DNA of 43,781 nucleotides from Treponema sp. (GTDB lineage: Bacteria > Spirochaetota > Spirochaetia > Treponematales > Treponemataceae), in NCBI GenBank assembly GCA_024402615.1, contig JAKSTK010000004.1, forward strand, positions 1 through 43,781. Reading direction: 5' to 3'. The translations under genes were made by a program, and so were the position numbers. Shown piece after piece: positions 1 through 7,697 of the stretch; positions within the stretch are counted from its first letter, which is position 1, and the number at the start of each line of letters is the position of its first letter. The notes beneath the pieces were generated by a model. It was not told the origin of the DNA. It did not search any database and was given only the letters and a program-made list of their open reading frames with translations.

Positions 1-888
1 TTTATGAAAAGTAGTTGCTTCTACAGGAATTCCTAATTTATTCTTAATTCTTTCAGTCATTTCAGTAGCAGATTTATTAGTAAAAGAGATTAAAAGAATA
101 TTTTTCGGATCTATGTCTTTTCTAACACACAGATACTTTACTTTAGCGGCAATTGTCAACGTCTTTCCACTCCCCGCTCCTGCTAAAACCAAAGTTCTAT
201 CTTCATCAGATACTACTACTGCTCTCTGTTGTTCATCTAATGATTTTCCATCAATATTAGACAATAAATCATCAGCACACACAATTTCATTTTGAATATA
301 AAGCTGATTTTTTGTTTCTATTAATTCCTCGATTTTTGAATATTCATTGAGAAAATTTATTACTTTATTATGCTCTGGAATATAAGGAGAATATTCTTGT
401 TTTTTATTTATTATAAATAAATCAGACCATTTATTACTAATTTCTTTACATTTATTATATGTTATGTATGAATGAGAGATAGAATCTAACTCATCATAAA
501 ATTTTTTAATTTTGATTTCTTGATTATGTATATAATCCTTATTATGGTCAGTTATAATTTGTTGAAGATTTGAATAAGTTTTAATAAATGAATCTATTTT
601 TTCATATGCTGGTAATTTATTCGAAAAATTATATTTCTGAATTTTAGAAAATAACAGCTTCCACTTTGATACAAATAAATTGTACATGCCAGTAGAAATA
701 TAATCTTTCTTTAATTCATTAAATTTACAAAAAAAGTTATCAATTTCAGGAATAATCCTATCCGAAACAATAACCTGATATTTAATAGTTTTCTTTCTAT
801 GCGAGACAAATATTATAATTAAAATTGATATACCAGCACCTACAAGCAGTATACTACTCAGATGCTGGGTTACAAATTCTCTTACCAA
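1..888 (-). CDS. UvrD/Rep-family superfamily 1 helicase, N-terminal part (runs off the left edge)
   Basis: An open frame of 296 codons reads leftward and leaves the window, so only the N-terminus is present. It begins with a hydrophobic segment (about residues 14-30, SSILLVGAGISILIIIFV) followed by a basic patch, suggesting a membrane anchor. A long Lys/Asn/Tyr-rich region of about 190 residues follows, then the SF1 helicase core: Q-motif LDEQQRAVVV, Walker A LAGAGSGKT, and motif Ia ILLISFTNKSATEM. These motifs are typical of ATP-dependent 3'-5' DNA helicases of the UvrD/HelD type. No ATG is available near the frame start; TTG at 888 is my choice, with a GAGGG 12 nt upstream, and it overlaps the stop of the upstream dehydrogenase remnant. 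The DNA is far more AT-rich than its neighbours, which suggests recent acquisition. The helicase family is secure; the start and biological role (repair or defence) are not. Confidence 0.75.
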   Translation of the reverse strand, partial: MVREFVTQHLSSILLVGAGISILIIIFVSHRKKTIKYQVIVSDRIIPEIDNFFCKFNELKKDYISTGMYNLFVSKWKLLFSKIQKYNFSNKLPAYEKIDSFIKTYSNLQQIITDHNKDYIHNQEIKIKKFYDELDSISHSYITYNKCKEISNKWSDLFIINKKQEYSPYIPEHNKVINFLNEYSKIEELIETKNQLYIQNEIVCADDLLSNIDGKSLDEQQRAVVVSDEDRTLVLAGAGSGKTLTIAAKVKYLCVRKDIDPKNILLISFTNKSATEMTERIKNKLGIPVEATTFHK

Positions 889-1004
889 GGATACGCTTTG
901 CCCTCGTAAGTTACAAACAAATCGCCATATTGATAGCGGCGAACAAAAGCAAATCCTAATGCCTGTTCTCTACCTGTTCCTGTTACTAACACATTCTGTT
1001 TCAT
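882..1004 (-). pseudogene. N-terminal remnant of a short-chain dehydrogenase/reductase
   Basis: A 40-codon frame starts at an ATG with a good Shine-Dalgarno (AAGGAG, 7 nt spacing). It encodes MKQNVLVTGTGREQALGFAF, an SDR-type N-terminus with the NAD(P)-binding TGxxxxxG pattern (TGTGREQALG), and ends at a TAA after residue 40. SDR enzymes are normally about 240-280 residues, so this is a truncated gene. It lies 49 nt downstream of the GH39 gene on the same strand with no obvious terminator between them, so the intact gene was probably co-transcribed with the xylosidase. The helicase frame begins before its stop codon, so the dehydrogenase was probably broken when helicase DNA arrived. A functional short leader peptide is an alternative reading. 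Confidence 0.6.
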
Positions 1005-1053
1005 AAAATCTCCTTAACCAATATTACTTATTACAAAAACATATAAAAACTGA

Positions 1054-2661
1054 TTATTTTCCGTAATTAAAATCGTAATCGTATCCGCGGTCAGTTGTAA
1101 CTGGAGCGGCTCCAAGTTCAAAATAAACAACGCCGTGTTTTTTAATTTTCAAATTGATTTCTGCACTACCCTTTTTTTTTTTTATTATTTCTGATTTAAT
1201 CTGTGGATGAGCAGCCGCCTTCAGTAAATCATTCTGTTCTGTAGTTGGATGAGCAAATTCTCCCAGGTCATGCCAGACCTTCAAAGGATTACAACATTCT
1301 TCATCTACAGTTTTTGTCAAAAGACACATTCTTCCTAAATCCTTCTGCTCCTGATTCAGCATTTCACCGACAGGAAGCTTCAAATCTACTGAAATTTCCT
1401 CTTCTTTAGTTTCAATTGTAAGATTCCATGCAATTCCCTTGTATTTTCCGTCTGTTGTTTTTACGATGACAAGATTTTTATCACGATAAACACAGCAATC
1501 TTCCTTTTCTTTTAAGTCCTTAAAGAATTTGAATGTCCAGTAAGTTGGTTTTGGAATACCACCATCTGCCAGAAGTCCAAATCCGCCGTAAAATGGTGTA
1601 AACGGAATTCCTCTTTCTTCAAAAACATCACCAAAAGTCCAGTAAGAATAACCTGTAACATAATCTCCAATTTCTGCCAGAGTACGGGCAATGTAGGCTG
1701 CATTCATATTTGTATCGTGAACAGGACAGTTTGGAATATATGATGTATTAAATTCTGTGATATAGAACGGAAGTGATTTAAACTCATCAAAGCTTTCAAT
1801 AATTTTACGGCAATCACGCAGAGTCTGAAGTGTATAATCCAGTTCCATCATTTTTGGATAACCGTAATGGCCTTTATCTTCAGGAAGTTCAGTACAATAA
1901 TGATGACGGCTGATAAAATCTAACGGAGGATGTTTTTCCTGACAGAAAGTTAAAAAGCCTTTCATCCACTTTTCATCTGCCCCACCGCAAATTGCAGGTC
2001 CACCGACCATAAAGCGTTCATCTACCTTTTTCACAGCTTTTGCAGTTAATTCGTAAAGCTTAAAATATTCATCTATATTTGCATCTTTCCAGAAACCAGG
2101 AAGATTTGGTTCATTCCAAACTTCAATTGGCCAGGTTAATACTTCTTCTTCACCATAGCGGTCCAGTAAATGGCGTAAAGTTGCCTGAACCATATCACAC
2201 CATTTGTTATAATCGGCAGGAGGTGTAGTATTTCCCTTCCAATAGAAAACTGTCTGTTTTCCAGAAGCCATTTTATAAGGCATGAAACCAAGCTCCAGGA
2301 ACGGACGGATATTCAATTCAATATAGCTGTCTACTACTCTATCCAGATACGTAAAATTGTATTCGACGATTTTTTTAGCATTCTGTTCTACATATTCCAT
2401 GTAAGCGTTAAAATCTGGAAAATCTTTTGGTGATTTAGTTAATTCTGATTTATCAAGAAATTCCTGATAGATTCCCATATCATCGCAAAAAAGACCATGA
2501 CCACGAATAAACTTAAATCCAATATCTTTCTGAACAATTTTCAGCTGATCATAATATTCTTTTGTAAGAGCCAGTCCCATTCGACCAGTTCCTACACAGT
2601 AATTTACATTATTATTAAAAGGAATTTTGTCATTTTGATTTACATTGATTGAATATTTCAT
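1054..2661 (-). CDS. xynB: GH39 family glycoside hydrolase, likely beta-xylosidase
   Basis: The 535-residue protein has no signal peptide, so it probably acts in the cytoplasm on imported xylo-oligosaccharides, releasing xylose. The GH39 TIM-barrel signature is present: the acid/base Glu in VWNEPN (about residue 183) and the nucleophile Glu in FYITEFNTSY (about residue 302). The early motif FKFIRGHGLFCDD is also typical of the family. The length fits bacterial GH39 xylosidases (about 500-550 residues). The start ATG has GAGG 7 nt upstream. Upstream lie two palindromes sharing GTAAGT/ACTTAC half-sites, a likely operator for a substrate-responsive regulator. A dehydrogenase remnant follows downstream. 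Other GH39 activities, such as alpha-L-iduronidase or alpha-arabinosidase, cannot be excluded from sequence alone. Confidence 0.85.
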   Translation of the reverse strand: MKYSINVNQNDKIPFNNNVNYCVGTGRMGLALTKEYYDQLKIVQKDIGFKFIRGHGLFCDDMGIYQEFLDKSELTKSPKDFPDFNAYMEYVEQNAKKIVEYNFTYLDRVVDSYIELNIRPFLELGFMPYKMASGKQTVFYWKGNTTPPADYNKWCDMVQATLRHLLDRYGEEEVLTWPIEVWNEPNLPGFWKDANIDEYFKLYELTAKAVKKVDERFMVGGPAICGGADEKWMKGFLTFCQEKHPPLDFISRHHYCTELPEDKGHYGYPKMMELDYTLQTLRDCRKIIESFDEFKSLPFYITEFNTSYIPNCPVHDTNMNAAYIARTLAEIGDYVTGYSYWTFGDVFEERGIPFTPFYGGFGLLADGGIPKPTYWTFKFFKDLKEKEDCCVYRDKNLVIVKTTDGKYKGIAWNLTIETKEEEISVDLKLPVGEMLNQEQKDLGRMCLLTKTVDEECCNPLKVWHDLGEFAHPTTEQNDLLKAAAHPQIKSEIIKKKKGSAEINLKIKKHGVVYFELGAAPVTTDRGYDYDFNYGK

Positions 2662-2690
2662 TTTCTTTCCTCTAAATCAGAAATTTAAAC

Positions 2691-2706
2691 GTAAGTGTAA
2701 ACTTAC
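2691..2706. promoter_or_regulatory. Operator-like palindrome upstream of the GH39 gene
   Basis: GTAAGTGTAAACTTAC has perfect 6-bp arms (GTAAGT/ACTTAC) around a 4-nt centre, 30 nt upstream of the GH39 start codon. The same half-site recurs in the larger palindrome at 2775-2813. A repressor site is the likely role; no regulator gene for it is adjacent. Confidence 0.5.
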
Positions 2707-2774
2707 CGAAAAAATAAAATTTACTACCGGTTAGAAAGACTCGTTCAGCGGTGCTTATATTAGCCTTCTGAACG

Positions 2775-2813
2775 GAAGTAAGTTTATATTTTCAGTTAAT
2801 ATAAACTTACTTC
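2775..2813. promoter_or_regulatory. Long inverted repeat, second operator or hairpin of the GH39 promoter region
   Basis: There are 16-bp perfect arms (2775-2790 and 2798-2813, core AAGTAAGTTTATATT) with a 7-nt loop TTCAGTT. The arms contain GTAAGT and ACTTAC, as in the palindrome 70 bp away. A further inverted pair, CGTTCAG (2742-2748) and CTGAACG (2768-2774), lies just beside it. There is no T-run after the stem, so it is unlikely to be a standard terminator. Confidence 0.5.
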
Positions 2814-2865
2814 AGAAAGGAATAAATATAAATAAGGAATATATTGTATTTTTGAATAAATCTCT

Positions 2866-2893
2866 TTGCATAAGAAAGTTTTTTTGATACATT
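2866..2893 (+). promoter_or_regulatory. Probable sigma-70 promoter of the queuosine-precursor transporter
   Basis: TTGCAT (2866-2871) and TACATT (2888-2893) are separated by 16 nt, just upstream of the riboswitch aptamer that begins at 2911. The spacing would place transcription start close to the aptamer. The match to consensus is moderate. Confidence 0.4.
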
Positions 2894-2908
2894 GAGTTAA
2901 CAAATTAA

Positions 2909-2951
2909 TTGACAGTTCGAAGTCCTTCCTGTCGTAAAACAAAACCAGGTC
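2909..2951 (+). promoter_or_regulatory. preQ1-I riboswitch aptamer
   Basis: The segment fits the class I preQ1 aptamer. P1 is GACAG (2911-2915) paired with CTGTC (2929-2933). The P1 loop carries the conserved TTCnnAG pattern (TTCGAAGT), and an A-rich tail GTAAAACAAAACCAGG follows, closely resembling known preQ1-I tails. CCT (2924-2926) can pair with AGG (2947-2949) as the pseudoknot P2. The downstream gene is a queuosine-precursor transporter, the expected regulon member. Identification rests on pattern matching by eye, not a covariance search. Confidence 0.75.
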
Positions 2952-2994
2952 AACGTTAATTACACACAATCAACCTTATTTTTTTACGAGAAGG

Positions 2995-3021
2995 CCTCGG
3001 CACGGGATTTTTCCCTGGAGG
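2995..3021 (+). promoter_or_regulatory. Shine-Dalgarno-sequestering hairpin (riboswitch expression platform)
   Basis: CCTC (2995-2998) can pair with GAGG (3018-3021), the ribosome binding site. An inner stem GGGA (3004-3007)/TCCC (3012-3015) extends it. CCAGG in the aptamer tail (2945-2949) can instead pair with CCTGG (3014-3018) and would disrupt this hairpin. The inferred logic is that ligand locks CCAGG in the pseudoknot and lets the sequestering hairpin form, reducing translation. Confidence 0.5.
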
Positions 3022-3032
3022 TTTTATTCACT

Positions 3033-3737
3033 ATGAATGAATTACTTTTAATTCTTTCGCTCTTGATTTCATTTGGTTCAACAATTCTTTTCCTCAAGTT
3101 ATTTGGAAAAAGCGGATTGTTCGCATGGATCGGTATTTGTGCAGTTTTTGCAAATATCGAAGTTACAATTCTTGTTCACGCTTTTGGCATGGACCAGACA
3201 TTAGGCAATACACTTTTTGCTTCAAGTTTCCTTGCTACAGATATTCTTTCTGAAATCTACGGTAAGAAAAATGCAAACAAAGGTGTTCTTGTTGGAATTA
3301 TTACAACAATTATGTTTATTCTGCTTTCTTTTATGTGGGTTCATTACATTCCTGCAGAAAGTGACTGGGCTTCTCCATCAGTTAAAGCGTTATTCTCTAA
3401 TACTCCAAGAATGCTGCTTTCCAGTCTTATTGCTTATGTTGTTTCGGAAATTCTTGATGTTTGGTTGTATCACACCTGGTGGAATCTTACAGAAAAGAAA
3501 ACTGGTTCCCACGATAAATTCCTCTGGTTCAGAAATAACTTCTCTACTCTGTTTTCACAGCTTGTAAATATTGTAATCTTTAACTTTGGTGCTTTCCTTG
3601 GTATTTACAGTTTCCCTGAATTACTTGGAATTACAGGTGCATGTTATGTAATTTATGTTGTAACAAGCTTACTTGATACTCCATTCCTTTACATTGCCAA
3701 AAAAATTGCAAAACCTGAGGCAATTGAAGCTGAATAA
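3033..3737 (+). CDS. yhhQ: VUT/YhhQ-family queuosine precursor transporter
   Basis: The 234-residue integral membrane protein has about six hydrophobic segments, starting with LLLILSLLISFGSTILFLKL. Family hallmarks are visible: the motif LATDILSEIYGKKNANKGV after the third helix and the acidic YVVSEILDVWLYH segment. Members of this family (formerly DUF165) import preQ0 or preQ1 for queuosine tRNA modification. The upstream preQ1-I riboswitch independently supports this, since it senses the transported compound or its relative. The start ATG follows the GGAGG that the riboswitch hairpin can sequester. It converges with the diguanylate cyclase gene with only 3 nt between stops. Family and role are firm; whether the substrate is preQ0, preQ1 or queuine is not. 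Confidence 0.9.
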   Translation: MNELLLILSLLISFGSTILFLKLFGKSGLFAWIGICAVFANIEVTILVHAFGMDQTLGNTLFASSFLATDILSEIYGKKNANKGVLVGIITTIMFILLSFMWVHYIPAESDWASPSVKALFSNTPRMLLSSLIAYVVSEILDVWLYHTWWNLTEKKTGSHDKFLWFRNNFSTLFSQLVNIVIFNFGAFLGIYSFPELLGITGACYVIYVVTSLLDTPFLYIAKKIAKPEAIEAE

Positions 3738-3740
3738 TTT

Positions 3741-5264
3741 TTATTCTATGTCTATTCGTCTGCGTTCTATACCCGAGCTTATATAAAAGTCCCGCTTATC
3801 CATGTACATGTTCTTGTCTGCAAGTATTGCCAGTTCAAGAACATCTTCTACAGGATGTTCAGATTTTGTAGCATAACCGCAGGCAATAGACATTTCTTCT
3901 ACCAGTTTACCCTTCCAGTTTGCAGTGATTTTTAAGAAGTCCAGTTTGATTTGTAATGCAGTTTCGGCATCTGCCTTTAATAATGCCATAAATTCATCAC
4001 CACCGGTACGATAACATGGTCCATAATTTCGGCAAACCTGTAAAATACAATCTGCAGCACCCATAATTAATTCATCTCCTGCAGCATGTCCCATTGTATC
4101 ATTTACCTGTTTAAGTCTGTTTACATCAAAAGCAAAAACAGTTAAATCTTCAGAAATAACTTCATTTTTATGTTCCAGAAGTTTTTCTTCATAAGCACGT
4201 CGATTACTAAGTCCTGTAAGTTCATCAGTTTTTGACTGTTTATAAAGATCTTCTTCACGAGTTTTATCTGCATCAATAAGCAAAGTTGTAAATAAAACCT
4301 GAGTTGGAACTCCCTGTTCGTTTCTTTTATTTACAATGAAAGTCAGTCGCAACCAACCAATTCTCGTACTCTTAAAATCATGGGTTGTATATTTAGTATT
4401 CATCAGTCTCTGAGGCAGTGTTTTAAGATCTGTAAATTCAAGAATAAAATCACGCTGTTCCTCAATGAACAAATGGGTCATTACGGCTTTCATTTTTTCT
4501 TCGACATTATTACCATTAGTAACATACTTATCAATTGTTTCATTTGAAGAATAAGCAAAAACTGTATCTTTTTCCAAATCAATCATATGAAGACTGTTAT
4601 AAATGCCCGAAATTGTTTTAAGTATTTCTGTCTGAGAAAGAAGCTGTTCTCCAGCCTTTTGAAGCTGTGCTTCTGCCTGCTCTTTATTAACAATACCAAT
4701 TTTGTAACGAGCCAGTTTGATTCTCATCATGTAAGTACCAACAAAAATACCCATAGAACCAATACTGAAAGCATTTATTATATCTGTAAAGAAAACATCT
4801 CTGGTTTTGTAAAAGTATTCCAGCACAATAAGGGGTATTGTACAAAGTATTACAGCAATTGCAGGAGTAATTGGGCGAAGATTGAAAAGCAATGGAACTA
4901 CAATCAAAAGAACCATATAAACCGTAGAAACATGGTCTGGTGAATCTAAAATACTTAAACAAACTCCAAATAGCAGAGAAAAAATTATAAATAAAACAGA
5001 CAGAGGCATTATAATCATCTGTAATTTATTTTTTGCACAAATACTAAGTAAAAGAACTGTGATATAAAATGCATCTGCGGCAAGGTAAATATTTCTGGCA
5101 AATCCCATAATGTCGGTTAAAGAAGTTACTACAAGCAATATTGTAAGAAGGATTGTAGTTGCACTAGACATCATAATAAGAACTTTACGATTCATACTTT
5201 TAAGTTCTGGTAAAAGTTTTGCGTAAGTTTCGGCATCAATACCATGAAAAATATTATTAATCAC
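3741..5264 (-). CDS. Membrane-anchored diguanylate cyclase (GGDEF)
   Basis: The 507-residue protein has about six transmembrane helices in residues 25-180, a linker of about 150 residues that resembles a degenerate PAS-like sensor, and a C-terminal GGDEF domain (about 340-500). The domain has DELTGLSNRRAYEE at its start and the active site TGGDEF, so it should make cyclic di-GMP from two GTP. The inhibitory I-site, normally RxxD five residues before GGDEF, reads RNYG: the Arg is kept and the Asp is lost. Product feedback may therefore be weak. The start is GTG at 5264 with a poor ribosome site; the first ATG would cut into the first helix. No EAL or HD-GYP domain is attached. The signal sensed is unknown. 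Confidence 0.88.
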   Translation of the reverse strand: MINNIFHGIDAETYAKLLPELKSMNRKVLIMMSSATTILLTILLVVTSLTDIMGFARNIYLAADAFYITVLLLSICAKNKLQMIIMPLSVLFIIFSLLFGVCLSILDSPDHVSTVYMVLLIVVPLLFNLRPITPAIAVILCTIPLIVLEYFYKTRDVFFTDIINAFSIGSMGIFVGTYMMRIKLARYKIGIVNKEQAEAQLQKAGEQLLSQTEILKTISGIYNSLHMIDLEKDTVFAYSSNETIDKYVTNGNNVEEKMKAVMTHLFIEEQRDFILEFTDLKTLPQRLMNTKYTTHDFKSTRIGWLRLTFIVNKRNEQGVPTQVLFTTLLIDADKTREEDLYKQSKTDELTGLSNRRAYEEKLLEHKNEVISEDLTVFAFDVNRLKQVNDTMGHAAGDELIMGAADCILQVCRNYGPCYRTGGDEFMALLKADAETALQIKLDFLKITANWKGKLVEEMSIACGYATKSEHPVEDVLELAILADKNMYMDKRDFYISSGIERRRIDIE

Positions 5265-5325
5265 TTATTACTCACTAATTATATTAAGTCTTGTTTTTCT
5301 TTCTCTTAAATTATACCCTATCTTT

Positions 5326-6612
5326 TTATACAGCAAAAGAATAAGTTGTAATAAAATGATGTAAATGCTGATCAATAATCTGATTTATTTCTTTTTCTTT
5401 TGAAGAATCTCTGTCATAAACCTGCAATAAAAGTGAAACTGGAGCCATATATTCCAGGGCAAGTATTTCCGGATTATTATATTTTATCAGCTTCTTTTTC
5501 ATCATTCCGTCAAACATTGAAGAAAACAGATTTGTAAAATTTTCAAAAGAATGAAGTGTTGCCAGAGCAGAAAGTTTTGGATTTCTATACTGTTCGATTG
5601 TAAACAATTTACGGAATTTGCAGATTATTGAATCATGCATTGTTAGATCAATTTTTTCTTTTGTGATTTTAATTAATTCTGCAGTAGATTCTGGAATCTT
5701 TACGTCTTTTGAAGTATTTCCAAACTTTTCGGTGTAATATTTTTCACCCCAGCGGACTAATTCGCTAAGAATTTCATCTTTTCCCTTAAAATGGCGGTAC
5801 AAAGAAGGTCCCTTAAAGCCGGCAGTTTCGCCAATTTCGTCAACACCTACTCCATCAAACCCTCTTTCCGAAAATAAATCCAGCGCCGCCATAAGAATTT
5901 TCTGTTTTGTAGAGTCTTTTTCAGGAGCTTCAAGATCACAAAGAAAACCTGCATAATCAAATTTATACAGCATAACCTTATTACCAAACATTTCTATTTG
6001 ATTTCCGGATGCTTTTCCTGCATTAATTTCCTCTGCCCCCTGAATAAGCTTTGTAATCTGCTCATTGTAAACTGGGAAAGTGCCGTGAGAAGGATAAATT
6101 TCATCAAACTGATCGGTAAACTTCTGAAGATGTTTTAAGCTTTCTGCATATTTCTTCATATTACGGCGTTCAGAGAACATAAAGATGTTGCCATTCTGAA
6201 CTGAATCGCCGGCAATTAAAGCACGATTATTTACATCAATAATTGCAATACTGCCGGGAGTATGACCGGGAATATCGATTATTTTAAGAGGACGGTCCCC
6301 TAAATCAATAATATCACCTTCCGAAACTGGAATAATTTTTCCGTTGTTGCCATGCGAACGAAGGTTTTCTTCCTCCGCAGGACTCATGTAAAACTGAGAA
6401 AAACCTCCATTTCCGGAAATATGATCTGGATCAGCGTGAGTATTTAAAAGTTCTACAGGAAGTTCTGTAATTGAAGCGGCAATTTTAGCAGCTTCGGGAG
6501 TATTCATGCCAGAATCAATTAATAAGGCTTTTTTTGTTCCTTCCAGCAGAAAGAATCTAACCCCGCTATCTTCAAAACGGCAGGTATGCTCATTAATTTC
6601 GATAATTTCCAT
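5326..6612 (-). CDS. Metallo-beta-lactamase-fold hydrolase fused to a TetR-type regulator
   Basis: The 428-residue protein has two unrelated halves. Residues 1-205 are an MBL-fold domain: the metal motif appears as NTHADPDHISG (HxDxDH rather than HxHxDH), followed by DIPGHTPGSIAII, AGDSVQNG and PSHGTF. Residues about 240-428 are a TetR-family regulator: KQKILMAALDLFSERGFDGV then the helix-turn-helix GPSLYRHFKGKDEI, with an all-helical C-terminal ligand domain. The frame is continuous across the junction, so this is a true fusion. The start ATG has a strong GGGAGG 6 nt upstream. The MBL half may process or sense the small molecule that controls the DNA-binding half; that is inference. It sits 27 nt after a barrel-protein gene on the same strand. 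Both domains are confidently recognised; the substrate and target genes are unknown. Confidence 0.85.
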   Translation of the reverse strand: MEIIEINEHTCRFEDSGVRFFLLEGTKKALLIDSGMNTPEAAKIAASITELPVELLNTHADPDHISGNGGFSQFYMSPAEEENLRSHGNNGKIIPVSEGDIIDLGDRPLKIIDIPGHTPGSIAIIDVNNRALIAGDSVQNGNIFMFSERRNMKKYAESLKHLQKFTDQFDEIYPSHGTFPVYNEQITKLIQGAEEINAGKASGNQIEMFGNKVMLYKFDYAGFLCDLEAPEKDSTKQKILMAALDLFSERGFDGVGVDEIGETAGFKGPSLYRHFKGKDEILSELVRWGEKYYTEKFGNTSKDVKIPESTAELIKITKEKIDLTMHDSIICKFRKLFTIEQYRNPKLSALATLHSFENFTNLFSSMFDGMMKKKLIKYNNPEILALEYMAPVSLLLQVYDRDSSKEKEINQIIDQHLHHFITTYSFAV

Positions 6613-6639
6613 GAATATCCTCCCTATATCGCAATGGAA

Positions 6640-7674
6640 TTAGAAGTTGTAAGTATAACTTAAAGCAATTCGGTCAAAAATCCATTCAACACCGTTAACT
6701 TTTCCTGAACAGGTAGTATTTGTAATTCCTGGTACGGTCTGTTCATAGCTTAAACGGTTGATGAATCTAACCTGCATTCCCAGTGTATGATGCTCATTAA
6801 AGTCAAAAAGCAAAGTTGGACTGATTGAAACAGTCATAAAGTTTGGATCAAAATCTTTTAATGTATTTGCCCAATCCCCTGCTTTTGGAATTACATTGTA
6901 ATATCCAGAAATTTCTGTTTGAACTCCGGCAAGGGAAAGAGGTTTGATTTTATCAGGGAACATATATCCAAGAGTAATTACAGAATCGTAATTCCAGCCA
7001 TTAAAACGCTGAGGTGTAAGCTGCCATTCCCATACAGTTCCATCTTCCTGACCGGTAATTGCTGAATGAGCAATTTTATAAGTTGCCTGAAGAACCGCAT
7101 GAGTCCATTCTTTTTTATCTTCTGGAAGAACAGCTGCCAGATCAAACTGGAACAAACCTTCTACCCAAGGTTCAACATACAAATGAACAAATGGAGTGAG
7201 AGTTTCATATTCTTCGGTAATAGTTTTTCCACCGTCAGTAGTACCAAAACTACCGAGGGCAGCCATACTTCCGTGGAATGGACCATATGCAAAACCTGTA
7301 CCAACATTAAAACCAGCACTTAAATTCAAAAATGCAATTGGTGTCCACACTACTTTAGTTTTTGAAACAATTGAAACAGGAGTGATTTCTATTCCTTCCT
7401 GAAATTTTACATTATTCCCTGTTGTAAGACCATTATTTCCTGGTAAAGCAACATTACATTCGCTCCAAACAGTAGCACGACCTTTGAAAGCATCATATGG
7501 ACCAGTAACTGGAGCAAAATTCACACCTGATTCAGCCAAAGGTGCAACATCTACAAGATAAACCAGATCTGTAGTAATCCAGTTTCGGAAAGAAGCATCA
7601 AAAGTTTTTTCCTGTGCAAATAAAAAACCTGTACATAAAAGCAAACTTAAAATACCAGCGGTGATTTTTTTCAT
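6640..7674 (-). CDS. Putative outer-membrane beta-barrel protein
   Basis: A 344-residue protein has a signal peptide (MKKITAGILSLLLCTGFLFA, cleavage near AQE) and alternating polar/aromatic beta-strand patterns throughout. It ends IFDRIALSYTYNF, with the terminal Phe typical of barrel proteins. It resembles the uncharacterised barrel proteins common in treponemes but I cannot assign a substrate. I chose ATG 7674 because TGAGG lies 8 nt before it; the ATG at 7680 is too close to that site, and the longer frame from 7725 would run into the upstream GNAT gene. It sits 23 nt downstream of that gene and probably shares its transcript. Confidence 0.65.
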   Translation of the reverse strand: MKKITAGILSLLLCTGFLFAQEKTFDASFRNWITTDLVYLVDVAPLAESGVNFAPVTGPYDAFKGRATVWSECNVALPGNNGLTTGNNVKFQEGIEITPVSIVSKTKVVWTPIAFLNLSAGFNVGTGFAYGPFHGSMAALGSFGTTDGGKTITEEYETLTPFVHLYVEPWVEGLFQFDLAAVLPEDKKEWTHAVLQATYKIAHSAITGQEDGTVWEWQLTPQRFNGWNYDSVITLGYMFPDKIKPLSLAGVQTEISGYYNVIPKAGDWANTLKDFDPNFMTVSISPTLLFDFNEHHTLGMQVRFINRLSYEQTVPGITNTTCSGKVNGVEWIFDRIALSYTYNF

Positions 7675-7697
7675 TTTCATATCCTCATTATTGATAA

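Noticed and set aside
113-295. A short plus-strand reading frame over the helicase region
   Set aside because: It is antisense to the helicase Walker A region, lacks a ribosome site and resembles nothing; the minus-strand frame has clear SF1 motifs.
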